DNA of 64,000 nucleotides from Treponema sp. Its GTDB lineage: Bacteria > Spirochaetota > Spirochaetia > Treponematales > Treponemataceae. Shown piece after piece: positions 8,553 to 17,385 of this stretch (position 1 is the stretch's first letter; each line of letters starts with the position of its first letter). The position numbers were made by a program, and so were the translations under genes. Below the pieces are notes generated by a model. That model saw only the letters and a list, made by a program, of their open reading frames with translations. It was not told the DNA's origin and searched no databases. The stretch is from NCBI GenBank assembly GCA_016286535.1, contig JAEESZ010000006.1, forward strand, positions 124,001 through 188,000. The letters are read 5' to 3'.

Positions 8553-9938
8553 TTAATTAAAAAGAGTGATGAGGATTTTTGCACCATCATCATTTAAGGC
8601 GCTTATGCTGCCTTCCATTGCATTTATAATTGTTTTTGCAATTGAAAGTCCAAGTCCGCAGCCCCCGTCAGAACGGTTATGAGAATCGTCTCCGCGGTAA
8701 AAACGCTCAAAAAGATGATCTATTGTTTTAGAATCAAAACCTTTGCCGTTATCCTTTATAAAGATTTCAGTTTTTTCTGAAGTCTCTTTTGCAGAAAAAG
8801 TCAGAATTATAGGATTGATTCCGGCCTGAGCACAGTATTTTAAGCTGTTGGAAGTAATTACCGTAAATACCTGGTGCAAAAGTTCCTTATCTGCAATAAC
8901 AAAAAGCTTTTCCTTACAATCGATATTTATCTTTACCAGAGCATTAATGCTTAAAACTTCCTCCCGCAACCGTTCAAAAAGCTCAAAAAGGTTAAAACGC
9001 TCCAGCTGCGGCTTAAGTTTTCCGTTTTCTATTCTTGAAATTTGCAGCAGGTTTTCAATTATTGCAGACATAGATTTAGACTCCCTTACAATTGTAGAAA
9101 GAGATTTATCAAGCTGCTTTGCATCATCTTTTCCCCAGCGCTGCAAAAGTTTTGCCTGCCCCATTATTACGGCAAGAGGAGTTTTTAATTCATGAGAAAC
9201 ATCAGAGGTAAACTGCCTTTCCCTGTCAAAATCTATTTTTATGCGTCTGAAAAGGTCATTAAAGGTAAGGGCCAGATCATCAATTTCGTCCCCGTGCTTA
9301 GAAAGAGGAAGAAGGGTATCCAGCCTGCTGGCACTAAGTTCTTTTGCCGTTGCGGTCATTCTTTTTACCGGCAGCATGGTTCTTTTTGTAATAAAAAGGG
9401 TTACAAAAAAGGAAATTACAAATACCGGAATAAGAATTATGCACATGGACAAGGGCAGCTGCTCTGTCATTCTGGTAAAGGAATCGGTTTCCATGTTCAA
9501 AGCTGTCTGAATTGTAACTTTTGAAGAATCCAGTTGAACATCTTTTGTAAAATAATAGATATTTAAGTCACCATCAAGAAAGAAATCCCTATCAACATAT
9601 TTACGGGCCTTTCTGCCGCTTTTTTCAAGCACAGGAAGATAAGGATCGTTGGTGGCAGTAAGAGTGTATTTTCCCCCCTGGCCATTTAAATAAACCAGGT
9701 AAGATATATAATATGGAAGGTGGACTTTTTCATAATCAAAAGAAGATGGCTTATCAGCAAGGAGGCCCTTTTCTACAATTTCTACTGCCTGCAAAAGCTC
9801 TTCTGATTTTTGATTCTGTACAATAAGATTGAGCATTCCTATAAAGGAAGAAGACAAAAGGATTACTGTAACAGCAACAATCAGAGAGAATCTAAAGGCA
9901 AGTCTTACAGCAACAGAATGAAGAAAAGCTCTTTTCAT
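8553..9938 (-). CDS. Membrane sensor histidine kinase
   Basis: This 461-residue kinase autophosphorylates in response to an envelope signal and passes the phosphate to the regulator encoded just upstream. Order: membrane segment ~16-38, periplasmic sensor ~40-160, second membrane segment ~163-184, HAMP ~187-240, dimerisation domain with the phospho-acceptor His249 in SDVSHELKTPL, then the ATPase domain with KDNGKGF, a FERFYRGDD box and GCGLGLSIAK. The arrangement matches OmpR-partner kinases. Its ATG overlaps the stop of the regulator as TAATG, which couples translation. The signal is unknown; the small secreted protein at the head of the operon may take part. Confidence 0.93.
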   Translation of the reverse strand: MKRAFLHSVAVRLAFRFSLIVAVTVILLSSSFIGMLNLIVQNQKSEELLQAVEIVEKGLLADKPSSFDYEKVHLPYYISYLVYLNGQGGKYTLTATNDPYLPVLEKSGRKARKYVDRDFFLDGDLNIYYFTKDVQLDSSKVTIQTALNMETDSFTRMTEQLPLSMCIILIPVFVISFFVTLFITKRTMLPVKRMTATAKELSASRLDTLLPLSKHGDEIDDLALTFNDLFRRIKIDFDRERQFTSDVSHELKTPLAVIMGQAKLLQRWGKDDAKQLDKSLSTIVRESKSMSAIIENLLQISRIENGKLKPQLERFNLFELFERLREEVLSINALVKINIDCKEKLFVIADKELLHQVFTVITSNSLKYCAQAGINPIILTFSAKETSEKTEIFIKDNGKGFDSKTIDHLFERFYRGDDSHNRSDGGCGLGLSIAKTIINAMEGSISALNDDGAKILITLFN

Positions 9939-10618
9939 TATTCATCATCTATCATCATGTAGCCGCTGCCACGAACAGTTTTGATGTACACTTCCCCAGC
10001 TACATTATCAATTTTATTTCTTAAATAACCAACGTAAACATCAATTGTGTTTATATCAATAAAATGATCCTGGCCCCAGACTTCATCAATCATGGCATCG
10101 CGGCTGAGCACCTGATTCTTTCTTTCCATAAGAAGCTTGAGCATAAGATATTCTGTTTTAGAAAGCTCTATTACTTCGCCCTTAAGGGTAACCTTCATGT
10201 TATCGCAGTTTAATTCAAGGTCCCGGATTTTATAGGATTTTGCTTCGCTTACAATTTTTGAGCTGCGTCTGATAACCGCCCTCATTCTGGCAAGCAGCTC
10301 TTCAATTTCAAATGGCTTTGGTAAATAATCATCAGCACCAGCATCAAGGCCGTTTACCCTGTCGTAGGTTTCTCCGCGGGCTGTAACCATAATTACAGGA
10401 ACAGAAGAAGTCTTTCTTATTCTTCTTAGAACCTCAAGACCGCTAAGCTGTGGCAGCATTACATCAAGCAGAATTAAATCCGGATTAAATGATTCAAATA
10501 ATTCAAGAGCCTTTCGGCCGTCTTCTGCAACCTTTGTTTCAAAACCTTCGTGCTCAAGTTCAGCCTTTACAAAATCACTGATGCCTTCATCATCTTCAAC
10601 TATTAAAACTTTTTCCAT
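9938..10618 (-). CDS. OmpR/PhoB-family response regulator
   Basis: The 226-residue regulator has a receiver domain with acidic pocket Asp9/Asp10, phosphorylation site Asp52 (LILLDVMLPQ) and the lysine of LPKPFEIEELLAR. A winged-helix DNA-binding domain follows (LSKTEYLMLKLL, INTIDVYVGYLRNKI, VRGSGYMM). It controls unknown genes together with the kinase that follows. It lies nine bases after the small secreted protein gene and overlaps the kinase gene by one base, forming a three-gene operon. Confidence 0.95.
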   Translation of the reverse strand: MEKVLIVEDDEGISDFVKAELEHEGFETKVAEDGRKALELFESFNPDLILLDVMLPQLSGLEVLRRIRKTSSVPVIMVTARGETYDRVNGLDAGADDYLPKPFEIEELLARMRAVIRRSSKIVSEAKSYKIRDLELNCDNMKVTLKGEVIELSKTEYLMLKLLMERKNQVLSRDAMIDEVWGQDHFIDINTIDVYVGYLRNKIDNVAGEVYIKTVRGSGYMMIDDE

Positions 10619-10627
10619 AACTTACCC

Positions 10628-10996
10628 TTACTGTATTCTTTTTGAAAAGGATTCAACCGGATTTCCTTCATAACTTTTTATGCCTGAAATTCTGACTGTA
10701 AAAGGACTCTTCTGGTCTATAATCACCCTTACCTGGTTTCCGTCCCTGTTAAAGGTAATTTTTGACCTTACAGGGCTGTCATTAATTGTAATTGATTCAG
10801 GCCTTACACTGCGGGGATCAATTGCAGAAGAAAAATAAATATCCAGAGCTTTAGAAGAAGAATCAAAATCAACCCGTCTTACTCTGCAGGGAATATTATC
10901 AAGGGTTTTTCTCTGCCCCCTGTAACCTTCCGGCTGAGCTGTTAATGCAAAAAGAGAAAGTATCAGTAAGATGATTAAAGAATATAACTTCTTCAT
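10628..10996 (-). CDS. Secreted Ig-like small protein heading the two-component operon
   Basis: The 122-residue product has a signal peptide (MKKLYSLIILLILSLFALTA, with cleavage likely near TAQ). The mature ~100 residues contain FSSAIDPRSVRPESITINDSPV, which resembles the bacterial Ig-like/SbsA domain that treats 'difference between states' strands; the fold assignment is inference. Because it heads the operon with a response regulator and kinase, it may be a periplasmic modulator of the kinase. A promoter (TTCACA-17-TATAAT) ends six bases before the ATG with no ribosome site, so the transcript is probably leaderless. Confidence 0.75.
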   Translation of the reverse strand: MKKLYSLIILLILSLFALTAQPEGYRGQRKTLDNIPCRVRRVDFDSSSKALDIYFSSAIDPRSVRPESITINDSPVRSKITFNRDGNQVRVIIDQKSPFTVRISGIKSYEGNPVESFSKRIQ

Positions 10997-11002
10997 GCTT
11001 AC

Positions 11003-11031
11003 ATTATAGATTATATGAGGCCTGCTGTGAA
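11003..11031 (-). promoter_or_regulatory. Promoter of the two-component operon (leaderless candidate)
   Basis: On the minus strand TTCACA (11026-11031) and TATAAT (11003-11008) are spaced by 17 bases. Only six bases separate the -10 from the ATG at 10996, placing the expected start on the start codon. Confidence 0.65.
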
Positions 11032-11061
11032 TAAGAGAAAAATAAGAATTTTCTTAAAAAG

Positions 11062-13119
11062 CTATCTTTTAAGATAAACCATCAGAAGCATAATATCTGA
11101 ATTCCTGATTCCGGAAATTCTGTTTGCCTGACCAAGGGTAACAGGTCTTATCTGTTCAAGCTTAAAGCGGCTTTCTGCAGAAAGAGAAGGAATTGACCCA
11201 TAATCAAAATCTGGAGGAATATGGGTATTTTCCATCTTATGAAGCTTTTCAACCCTGCGGTCCTGCTTTTCTATATAATACTTGTATTTAGCTTCAATTT
11301 TTGCTTCATTCCATTCTGCCTCAGGGTAGCCGGGATTTTCCATATCAGGCTTTTTTAGCAGCATGGCTTCCAGTTCTTCAAGACGGGCATATTTTTCGCA
11401 AATCTTGTCGTACTGGGCCTGAGTTTTTAAACCGCACTTAAGGGCATACTTTGCAAGACGGCGGTCGGCTGTATCGTGACGGAGTTTCAGACGGTATTCT
11501 GCACGGGCTGTAAACATTCGATATGGTTCTTTTGTTCCCAGTGTTACCAGGTCATCAATCAAAACACCAATATAAGCTTCGTCTCTTCCTAAAATAACAG
11601 GTTCATAAGAAGGAATAACTTCAAATTTCTGATAGCCTGCTTCCTTCTGTATTTTCTGAATATAGGTATTTAATTCTTTTGTTTCGCGTGCTGAAATCTC
11701 TGCAAAAACAGATTTTTCTTCGGCGGTCATTTCTGCTTTTGGACAGAGATGATCTTTTTCTGTACTTGAAGGAACCCCGTTCATAGTATCCGGTATCGCC
11801 TTTAATGGACCGCAGGTCTGAATATGAGCCTTAGCATAAAGCCCCGCATTCATTCCGGCAATCATACCCTGCCCTGCAGCTTCTTCGTAACCACTGGTAC
11901 CGTTTATCTGACCGGCATCAAAAAGGCCTGCAACTCTTTTTGTTTCAAGAGAAGGATAAAGCTGGGTTGGCTCAACAAAATCATATTCTACTGCATAGCC
12001 CGGACGGCTCTGAACTGCATTTTCAAACCCCGGCATTGTGCGCATAAAGGCATCCTGAACACATTCAGGTAAGGAAGAAGAAAGTCCGTTTAAATAGATT
12101 TCTTCGGTTTCAAGACCTTCCGGCTCAACAAAAATCTGATGGCGGTCGCGTTCCTTAAAGCGCATAACCTTGTCTTCAATTGAAGGACAGTAGCGGGGAC
12201 CAATTCCATGAATCTTTCCCGAATACAAAGGCGAACGTCCAATATTATTACGGATTATTTCGTGAGTTTTTTCGTTTGTATAAACTATGTGGCAGGGAAC
12301 CAGAGGCCGCTCAACTTTTTCTGTTTCAAAGCTGAAAGGAATAACTTCTTCGTCTCCCGGCTGCTCTTCCAGTTTAGAAAAATCAATTGTTTTACGAAGA
12401 ATTCTTGGTGGAGTTCCTGTCTTTAATCTTCCTGTAGTAAAGCCTAAACGGTGCAGGCTTTCTGTAAGACCGTAAGCGGCGCTTTCTCCGATTCTACCGC
12501 AGGGAGCATCGTACTCACCAATAAAGATACGGCCGCCAAGGAAGGTTCCTGTTGTAAGTACAACCGAGCGTACCGGTATAATGCGGCCGCGCTGGGTAAC
12601 AAGCCCTGTAACCTTCTGCCTCATTCCGGAACGGGCAGCTTCTGTTACTCCTTCGTTTCTTGATTCACCGGGAATAGTTCCCTTCTCTGCGCTTGAATCT
12701 GAGTTTGGAGGAAGCGGGGTGTCGGATGCTGTTGTAAGAATATCTATTACAGTATCCATTAAGGTATATAGATTTGGTGTTTTTTCGCAAATTTTACGGG
12801 CGAGCTGTGAATAGGTAATTTTGTCGGCCTGGGAACGGGGAGCCTGTACGGCAGGGCCCCGGCTCTTGTTAAGCATACGGAACTGAATCATTGAATTATC
12901 GATGATTTTTGCCATTTCGCCGCCAAGGGCATCTATTTCGCGGACTATATTTCCCTTTGCAATTCCTCCAATAGAAGGATTACAGGACATTCGGGCAATA
13001 GCATCCGGAGTCTGTGTAATTAAAACTGTTTTTAAACCCATTCTTGCGCAGGCAAGACCTGCTTCAATTCCTGCGTGACCTGCGCCAACTACAGCAACGT
13101 CATAATAATCGTAAAACAT
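11062..13119 (-). CDS. mnmG: tRNA uridine-5-carboxymethylaminomethylation enzyme MnmG
   Basis: MnmG, with MnmE, makes the (carboxymethyl)aminomethyl modification at U34 of several tRNAs, using FAD and methylene-tetrahydrofolate. The FAD-binding motif VVGAGHAGIEAG is at residues 10-21; MSCNPSIGGIAKG, GRLKTGTPPRI, MRFKERDRHQIFVEPEG, GLFDAGQINGTSGYEEAAGQG and TARAEYRLKLR all match the family. At 685 residues it is longer than the usual ~620-630, because of a low-complexity insertion (about 130-168) and a second one (about 445-510) before ILGRDEAYIGVL. It sits downstream of a gph-like phosphatase gene with a 32-base gap, probably as one operon. Confidence 0.97.
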   Translation of the reverse strand: MFYDYYDVAVVGAGHAGIEAGLACARMGLKTVLITQTPDAIARMSCNPSIGGIAKGNIVREIDALGGEMAKIIDNSMIQFRMLNKSRGPAVQAPRSQADKITYSQLARKICEKTPNLYTLMDTVIDILTTASDTPLPPNSDSSAEKGTIPGESRNEGVTEAARSGMRQKVTGLVTQRGRIIPVRSVVLTTGTFLGGRIFIGEYDAPCGRIGESAAYGLTESLHRLGFTTGRLKTGTPPRILRKTIDFSKLEEQPGDEEVIPFSFETEKVERPLVPCHIVYTNEKTHEIIRNNIGRSPLYSGKIHGIGPRYCPSIEDKVMRFKERDRHQIFVEPEGLETEEIYLNGLSSSLPECVQDAFMRTMPGFENAVQSRPGYAVEYDFVEPTQLYPSLETKRVAGLFDAGQINGTSGYEEAAGQGMIAGMNAGLYAKAHIQTCGPLKAIPDTMNGVPSSTEKDHLCPKAEMTAEEKSVFAEISARETKELNTYIQKIQKEAGYQKFEVIPSYEPVILGRDEAYIGVLIDDLVTLGTKEPYRMFTARAEYRLKLRHDTADRRLAKYALKCGLKTQAQYDKICEKYARLEELEAMLLKKPDMENPGYPEAEWNEAKIEAKYKYYIEKQDRRVEKLHKMENTHIPPDFDYGSIPSLSAESRFKLEQIRPVTLGQANRISGIRNSDIMLLMVYLKR

Positions 13120-13151
13120 AATTACGATGTATTATAGTAAAAACAATTAGC

Positions 13152-13844
13152 TTATACAATTAAGTTTAATAAATCTAAAGGAGCAGCGGCCGTCATTTTT
13201 GCCCCGTGCTCAATTAAAAAGGCTTTGCCCCTGAAGCCCCACTCGGCTCCCACAGCATCAATTCCGGCATTAATACCAGTTGCAATATCAACATCTGAAT
13301 CCCCGACAAAAAGCAGGCCTGAAAGGATTTTTTCGTCAGGCTTTTCTTCTGCCCCACAGGTATTTCCAGCACAAAGGCCAAGTTTTTTACAGATCGAATA
13401 AACTCCAAGAGGAGATGGTTTTACAGGTATAGAATCCTTTCCCCCGCTTATGCAGTCAATAAGACCGGGAAAAAATCTCTTGCAAAGTTCAATTGCAGCA
13501 ACCTCATCTTTATTTGTATTAACTGCAATCTTACAGCCTCTGGCCTTTAATTCCTTAAGGCATTCTGTCATTCCTTGGTAAGGAGCGGTTTTTTCCAGGC
13601 AGTGATTTCTATAATACTCAACAAAATCATCATAAACCTTCTGGAATTTTGGATTTGCCTCTGCTCCAGGCACAGCCCTTTCTATAAGCTTACGAATTCC
13701 GTTTCCTACCATGAATCTTACTTCTTCTACCGTATAGGTTGATAAAGCATTGTTTTTCAGACTGGCATTTAAGGAATCTGCCAGGTCATCAAGTGTATTT
13801 AAAATTGTTCCGTCTAAATCAAAAATTACCAGTGAATACTTCAT
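13152..13844 (-). CDS. HAD-superfamily phosphatase, phosphoglycolate phosphatase-like
   Basis: The 230-residue protein dephosphorylates a small phosphorylated metabolite, probably 2-phosphoglycolate or similar. The HAD motif FDLDGTILNT is at residues 8-17 with nucleophile Asp9; VNTNKDE is motif II, VKPSPLG carries the motif III lysine and FVGDSDVDIATGINAG is motif IV. A helical cap lies between. The start is the ATG at 13844, directly before MKYSLVIFDLDGT; an upstream in-frame TTG would add twelve hydrophobic residues not typical of the family. A 26-residue insert after KKLGLC (about AGNTCGAEEKPDEK) is unusual. Confidence 0.88.
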   Translation of the reverse strand: MKYSLVIFDLDGTILNTLDDLADSLNASLKNNALSTYTVEEVRFMVGNGIRKLIERAVPGAEANPKFQKVYDDFVEYYRNHCLEKTAPYQGMTECLKELKARGCKIAVNTNKDEVAAIELCKRFFPGLIDCISGGKDSIPVKPSPLGVYSICKKLGLCAGNTCGAEEKPDEKILSGLLFVGDSDVDIATGINAGIDAVGAEWGFRGKAFLIEHGAKMTAAAPLDLLNLIV

Positions 13845-13883
13845 ATCTTTAAATATAATTAAAATCTGTATTATTTTCAAACC

Positions 13884-13912
13884 TTGAAATAACCACTATA
13901 AAAGTATATTCT
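13884..13912 (+). promoter_or_regulatory. Promoter of the GH3-ilvC operon
   Basis: TTGAAA (13884-13889) and TATTCT (13907-13912) are spaced by 17 bases, 38 bases upstream of the ATG at 13951, which has an ACGAGGA ribosome site. Confidence 0.55.
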
Positions 13913-13950
13913 TATAGATAAAACAACATAAAAATTTACGAGGAAAAAAG

Positions 13951-15648
13951 ATGGCTAAAAAATTGAGAAGAAACCTGAAAGTTAATTTTCTTATGAATGT
14001 TGCCGGCGGAATTCAGGTAAAAAAACTTAACAAAGCATCAAAAAACTGTGAAAAAGCACAGGAAAAAACTTTACGTGCAATTCTTGAATATGCAAAAGAT
14101 ACAGAATGGGGAAAAGCACACAATTATGACAAAATCTTACAGGCTAAAGACGCTAAAGAACTTCAGAAATTATGGGAAGAAAATCAGCCTGCAATTCAAT
14201 ACGAAGATATCAGACCTTTTGTAGAAAGACATAAGAATGGAGAAGAAAATGTTCTTTTCCCTGGAAAACCAATGATGTATGCAACTACATCAGGAACTAC
14301 AAAAGAACCAAAATGGATTCCAATTACAAATGAATACTATCAGAATATTTATTCAAAAATGTCAAAAGTATGGCTGTGGACATTTATTCATCACAGACCA
14401 AAGGTTTTTGGCGGAATGGTTACTTCAATTGTAGGAAAATCTGTTGAAGGTGCAGCTCCAGACGGAACCGTTTATGGTTCAGTTTCCGGCGTAACAAGAC
14501 GAGACTGTCCGGACTTCATTCACAGTCTTTACTGCGAACCAGATGAAATGTATTCCATTGCAGATTACAAGGCCCGCTACTACTGTATTATGCGTACAGG
14601 TATTGAAAAAGACGTAACCCTTCTTGTAACAGCAAACCCTTCTACAATTGTAGAAATGCAGAATAACGTAAACGAATTCTTTGATGAATACGTAAAGGAT
14701 ATTGAAACTGGTACCCTCAACTCTTCATTAAAGCTTGATCCAGAGATTCGTAAGGTTCTTGAATCACGCTATTCACCAAACCCTGAAAGAGCAAAAGAAT
14801 TACGCGAATTAAAAGAAAAATACGGCACAGTTTTACCAAAACACTACTGGCCTAACATGCAGGTACTTACAACCTGGAAATGCGGTAATACAAAAGTTTA
14901 CCTCGAAAAATTCAAGGATTCCTTCCCAGAGCAGACTCTGCACCAGGAATTCGGCTACTTTGCTTCGGAATGTAGAGCCGGCTTAGTTATGAACGGAAAA
15001 AGCGATACAGTTCTTTTCCCACACATGCACTACTTTGAATTTGTTCCGGAAGAAGATCTTGATAAAGAAAACAAACGCTTCTTAAGACTCTGCGAACTCG
15101 AAAAAGGCAAACGCTATTCTATTTTTGTAACAACCTTTGCAGGTCTCTACCGCTACGATATGAACGACCTTGTTGAAGTTACAGACTTCTATGGCACAAT
15201 TCCAACAATCCAGCTTGTACAGAAAATCAACGGAATTATCACAATGACCGGAGAAAAACTCCACGAACGTCAGTTTATAGAAGCAGTTCATCAGGCAGAA
15301 GTTTCAGAAAAGACTTCATTAAAATTCTTTGTAGGCTTTGCTGAACTTGAATCATCAACCTATCACTTCTATTTTGAATTTGCAGACCAGAGCACAAGTC
15401 AGGAAACAGCCGATGCTTTTGCAAAAGTCGTAGATAAAAACCTTAAAGACATGAACATTGAATATGCTGCAAAACGCGATTCTTTCCGTGTAAAGGATCC
15501 TGTTGCACATCTTCTTCAGAAAGAATCATTTGAAACCTACAAGGCACGCTGTATCGATATGGGTGCCCGCGACGGACAGTTCAAACTGAATCTTTTGATG
15601 CAGGATGAAAGACGCCACGCAATGTTCAAAGATTTAATTCGCAAATAA
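13951..15648 (+). CDS. GH3-family acyl-acid-amido synthetase-like adenylating enzyme
   Basis: The 565-residue protein belongs to the GH3 branch of adenylate-forming enzymes, best known from plants, where they join hormone acids such as indole-acetate or jasmonate to amino acids. The ATP-binding motif YATTSGTTKEPKWIPIT is near residues 108-124; the second motif FGYFASECRAG and the third YRYDMNDLVEV match the GH3 pattern, as does the following FYGTIPTIQLVQK. Bacterial members are mostly uncharacterised. It is 21 bases upstream of ilvC and probably co-transcribed. A role in joining a carboxylic acid to an amino acid is a family inference; the substrates are unknown. Confidence 0.88.
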   Translation: MAKKLRRNLKVNFLMNVAGGIQVKKLNKASKNCEKAQEKTLRAILEYAKDTEWGKAHNYDKILQAKDAKELQKLWEENQPAIQYEDIRPFVERHKNGEENVLFPGKPMMYATTSGTTKEPKWIPITNEYYQNIYSKMSKVWLWTFIHHRPKVFGGMVTSIVGKSVEGAAPDGTVYGSVSGVTRRDCPDFIHSLYCEPDEMYSIADYKARYYCIMRTGIEKDVTLLVTANPSTIVEMQNNVNEFFDEYVKDIETGTLNSSLKLDPEIRKVLESRYSPNPERAKELRELKEKYGTVLPKHYWPNMQVLTTWKCGNTKVYLEKFKDSFPEQTLHQEFGYFASECRAGLVMNGKSDTVLFPHMHYFEFVPEEDLDKENKRFLRLCELEKGKRYSIFVTTFAGLYRYDMNDLVEVTDFYGTIPTIQLVQKINGIITMTGEKLHERQFIEAVHQAEVSEKTSLKFFVGFAELESSTYHFYFEFADQSTSQETADAFAKVVDKNLKDMNIEYAAKRDSFRVKDPVAHLLQKESFETYKARCIDMGARDGQFKLNLLMQDERRHAMFKDLIRK

Positions 15649-15669
15649 TTTATATGGAGATAAGAAAAA

Positions 15670-17148
15670 ATGGGTGAAAACTATTTTAACAAAATTCCCT
15701 GGAGAGAAGCCAGATTACAGTTAGGACATTGCCGCTCTATGGCAAAGGAAGAATTTGCTGACGGAGTAAATGCTCTTAAGGGTAAAAAAATTGTAATTGT
15801 TGGATGTGGAGCACAGGGCTTAAATCAGGGTATGTGTCTTCGCGATTCAGGACTTGATGTTTCATACGCTTTGAGAGAATCTGCAATCAAAGAAAAGAGA
15901 CAGTCATGGAAAAATGCAACTGAAAACGGATTCAAAGTTGGCACTTACGCAGAAATGATTCCTACTGCAGACTTAGTAGGAAACTTAACTCCAGATAAAC
16001 AGCATACACCAGTTATCAATGAAGTTCAGAAACTTATGAAAAAAGGCTCTGCATTATGGTATTCACACGGCTTCAACATGATTGAAGAAGGTATGATTAT
16101 TCGTGATGACATTACAGTTGTAATGTGTGCGCCAAAAGGTCCTGGTACAGAAGTTTACCACGAATTTGAACGCGGCTTTGGTGTTCCAGACTTAATCGCT
16201 GTACACCCTGCAAACGACCCAGAAGGAAAAGGCTGGGCTATTGCAAAAGCTCTTGCAGTTGGAATGGGCGGAAGTAAAGCCGGTGTTCTCGAATCATCAT
16301 TTGTAGCAGAAGTAAAATCTGACTTAATGGGTGAACAGACAATTCTCTGTGGTATGCTGCAGGCAGGAACAATCGTATGTTACGACAAAATGATTGAAGA
16401 AGGAATTTCTCCTGAATATGCAACTAAATTATTAATGCACGGCTGGAACGTTATTTCTGAAGCTCTTAAATGGGGTGGAATTACAGGTATGTTAGACAGA
16501 CTTTCTAACCCTGCAAAAATTAAGGCAAATGCTCTTTCAAAAGAAATCAAGACTTTGCTTACCCCTCTTTACCAGAAACATATGGACGACATCATCAGTG
16601 GAAAATTCTCAAGTACAATGATGAAAGACTGGGCTAACGGAGACAAGGATCTTCTTACCTGGCGTGAAGCTACAGGACGTCTTGCATTTGAAAAGAACGA
16701 AGAATCAAAAGAAGAAATCAGTGAACAGGAATACTTTGATAAGGGTATTCTGATGGTTGCCATGGTAAAAGCCGGCTGTGAACTTGCCTTCGAAACTATG
16801 GTAGATGCAGGAATTAAACCTGAATCAGCTTACTACGAATCATTACACGAAGTTCCTCTTATTGCAAACCTTATTGACCGCAAACGTCTTTACGAAATGA
16901 ACAGAGTTATTTCTGATACTGCTGAATACGGTTGTTACTTATTTGCAAATGTTGCCGCTCCTATGATGGCTAAAGATTTAATGCCAAAATTACACACAGA
17001 TGTAATTGGAAAAGGTCTTACATTAAAAGACAATGGTGTAAGCAATGCCGAATTAGTTGCAGTTAATGCAGAAATCCGTAACCACCCTATCGAAGTTGTA
17101 GGCCGCAAATTACGCTCATATATGACAGCTATGAAACCAGTTTTGTAA
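15670..17148 (+). CDS. ilvC: Ketol-acid reductoisomerase, class II
   Basis: IlvC converts acetolactate or acetohydroxybutyrate, with NADPH and Mg2+, to the dihydroxyacid precursor of valine, leucine and isoleucine. The 492-residue length, the N-terminal ANYFN-like [19 protein letters not shown] segment, the nucleotide motif [11 protein letters not shown] and the duplicated C-terminal knotted domain ([43 protein letters not shown]) match the long class II form found in enterobacteria. No other ilv gene is nearby; its only partner is the GH3 gene. GGAGA lies upstream of the ATG. A series of hairpins begins at its stop codon. Confidence 0.97.
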   Translation: MGENYFNKIPWREARLQLGHCRSMAKEEFADGVNALKGKKIVIVGCGAQGLNQGMCLRDSGLDVSYALRESAIKEKRQSWKNATENGFKVGTYAEMIPTADLVGNLTPDKQHTPVINEVQKLMKKGSALWYSHGFNMIEEGMIIRDDITVVMCAPKGPGTEVYHEFERGFGVPDLIAVHPANDPEGKGWAIAKALAVGMGGSKAGVLESSFVAEVKSDLMGEQTILCGMLQAGTIVCYDKMIEEGISPEYATKLLMHGWNVISEALKWGGITGMLDRLSNPAKIKANALSKEIKTLLTPLYQKHMDDIISGKFSSTMMKDWANGDKDLLTWREATGRLAFEKNEESKEEISEQEYFDKGILMVAMVKAGCELAFETMVDAGIKPESAYYESLHEVPLIANLIDRKRLYEMNRVISDTAEYGCYLFANVAAPMMAKDLMPKLHTDVIGKGLTLKDNGVSNAELVAVNAEIRNHPIEVVGRKLRSYMTAMKPVL

Positions 17149-17280
17149 TTTATTACAAAACTGGAGACATGGGGGAAGTTCGTTGAAGCTTATGCGCAGA
17201 TTACGCCCCATGTCAGTGATGAAAGCGATTATTTAGTTCGAAGAACTAAATGATATACGAGTTCACTAAAGTGGCTCACA
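17137..17280 (+). other. Cascade of hairpins downstream of ilvC
   Basis: Four inverted repeats follow in order: CCAGTTTTGTAA/TTACAAAACTGG (17137-17164, spanning the stop codon), GACATGGGG/CCCCATGTC (17166-17214), ATTTAGTTC-gaa-GAACTAAAT (17231-17251), and GAG-CACT/AGTG-CTC (17259-17277). There is no coding sequence. It may be a structured 3' UTR or a small RNA. Confidence 0.55.
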
Positions 17281-17286
17281 GTTTAG

Positions 17287-17330
17287 CAAAAAAGATTTCC
17301 CCGGCCCGGGGGAATCTTTTTTTTTAAGAA
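17287..17330 (+). terminator. Terminator of the GH3-ilvC operon
   Basis: AAAAGATTtCCCC pairs with GGGGgAATCTTTT around a GC-rich loop and is followed by a run of nine or more T on the plus strand. Confidence 0.9.
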
Positions 17331-17338
17331 AAATTCCA

Positions 17339-17353
17339 GCGAAAACGTTTGCG
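17339..17353. promoter_or_regulatory. LacI-type operator at the lacI-family promoter
   Basis: The near-palindrome GAAAAC-GTTTGC centred at 17346/17347 overlaps the -35 hexamer of the regulator gene. The same AACGTT core occurs twice upstream of the cellobiose phosphorylase gene, so autoregulation is likely. Confidence 0.6.
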
Positions 17354-17377
17354 AAAAACAAAAACTTGGCATAGAAT
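17349..17377 (+). promoter_or_regulatory. Promoter of lacI-family gene (leaderless candidate)
   Basis: TTGCGA (17349-17354) and TAGAAT (17372-17377) are spaced by 17 bases. Only eight A/T bases separate the -10 from the ATG at 17386, with no ribosome site. Confidence 0.55.
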
Positions 17378-17385
17378 AAAAAATT

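Noticed and set aside
13845-13880. TTG-started extension of the phosphatase
   Set aside because: It adds a hydrophobic stretch before the HAD motif that normally starts the protein.
17166-17214. tRNA-like element downstream of ilvC
   Set aside because: The stem lacks a D arm, anticodon arm and T-loop consensus.
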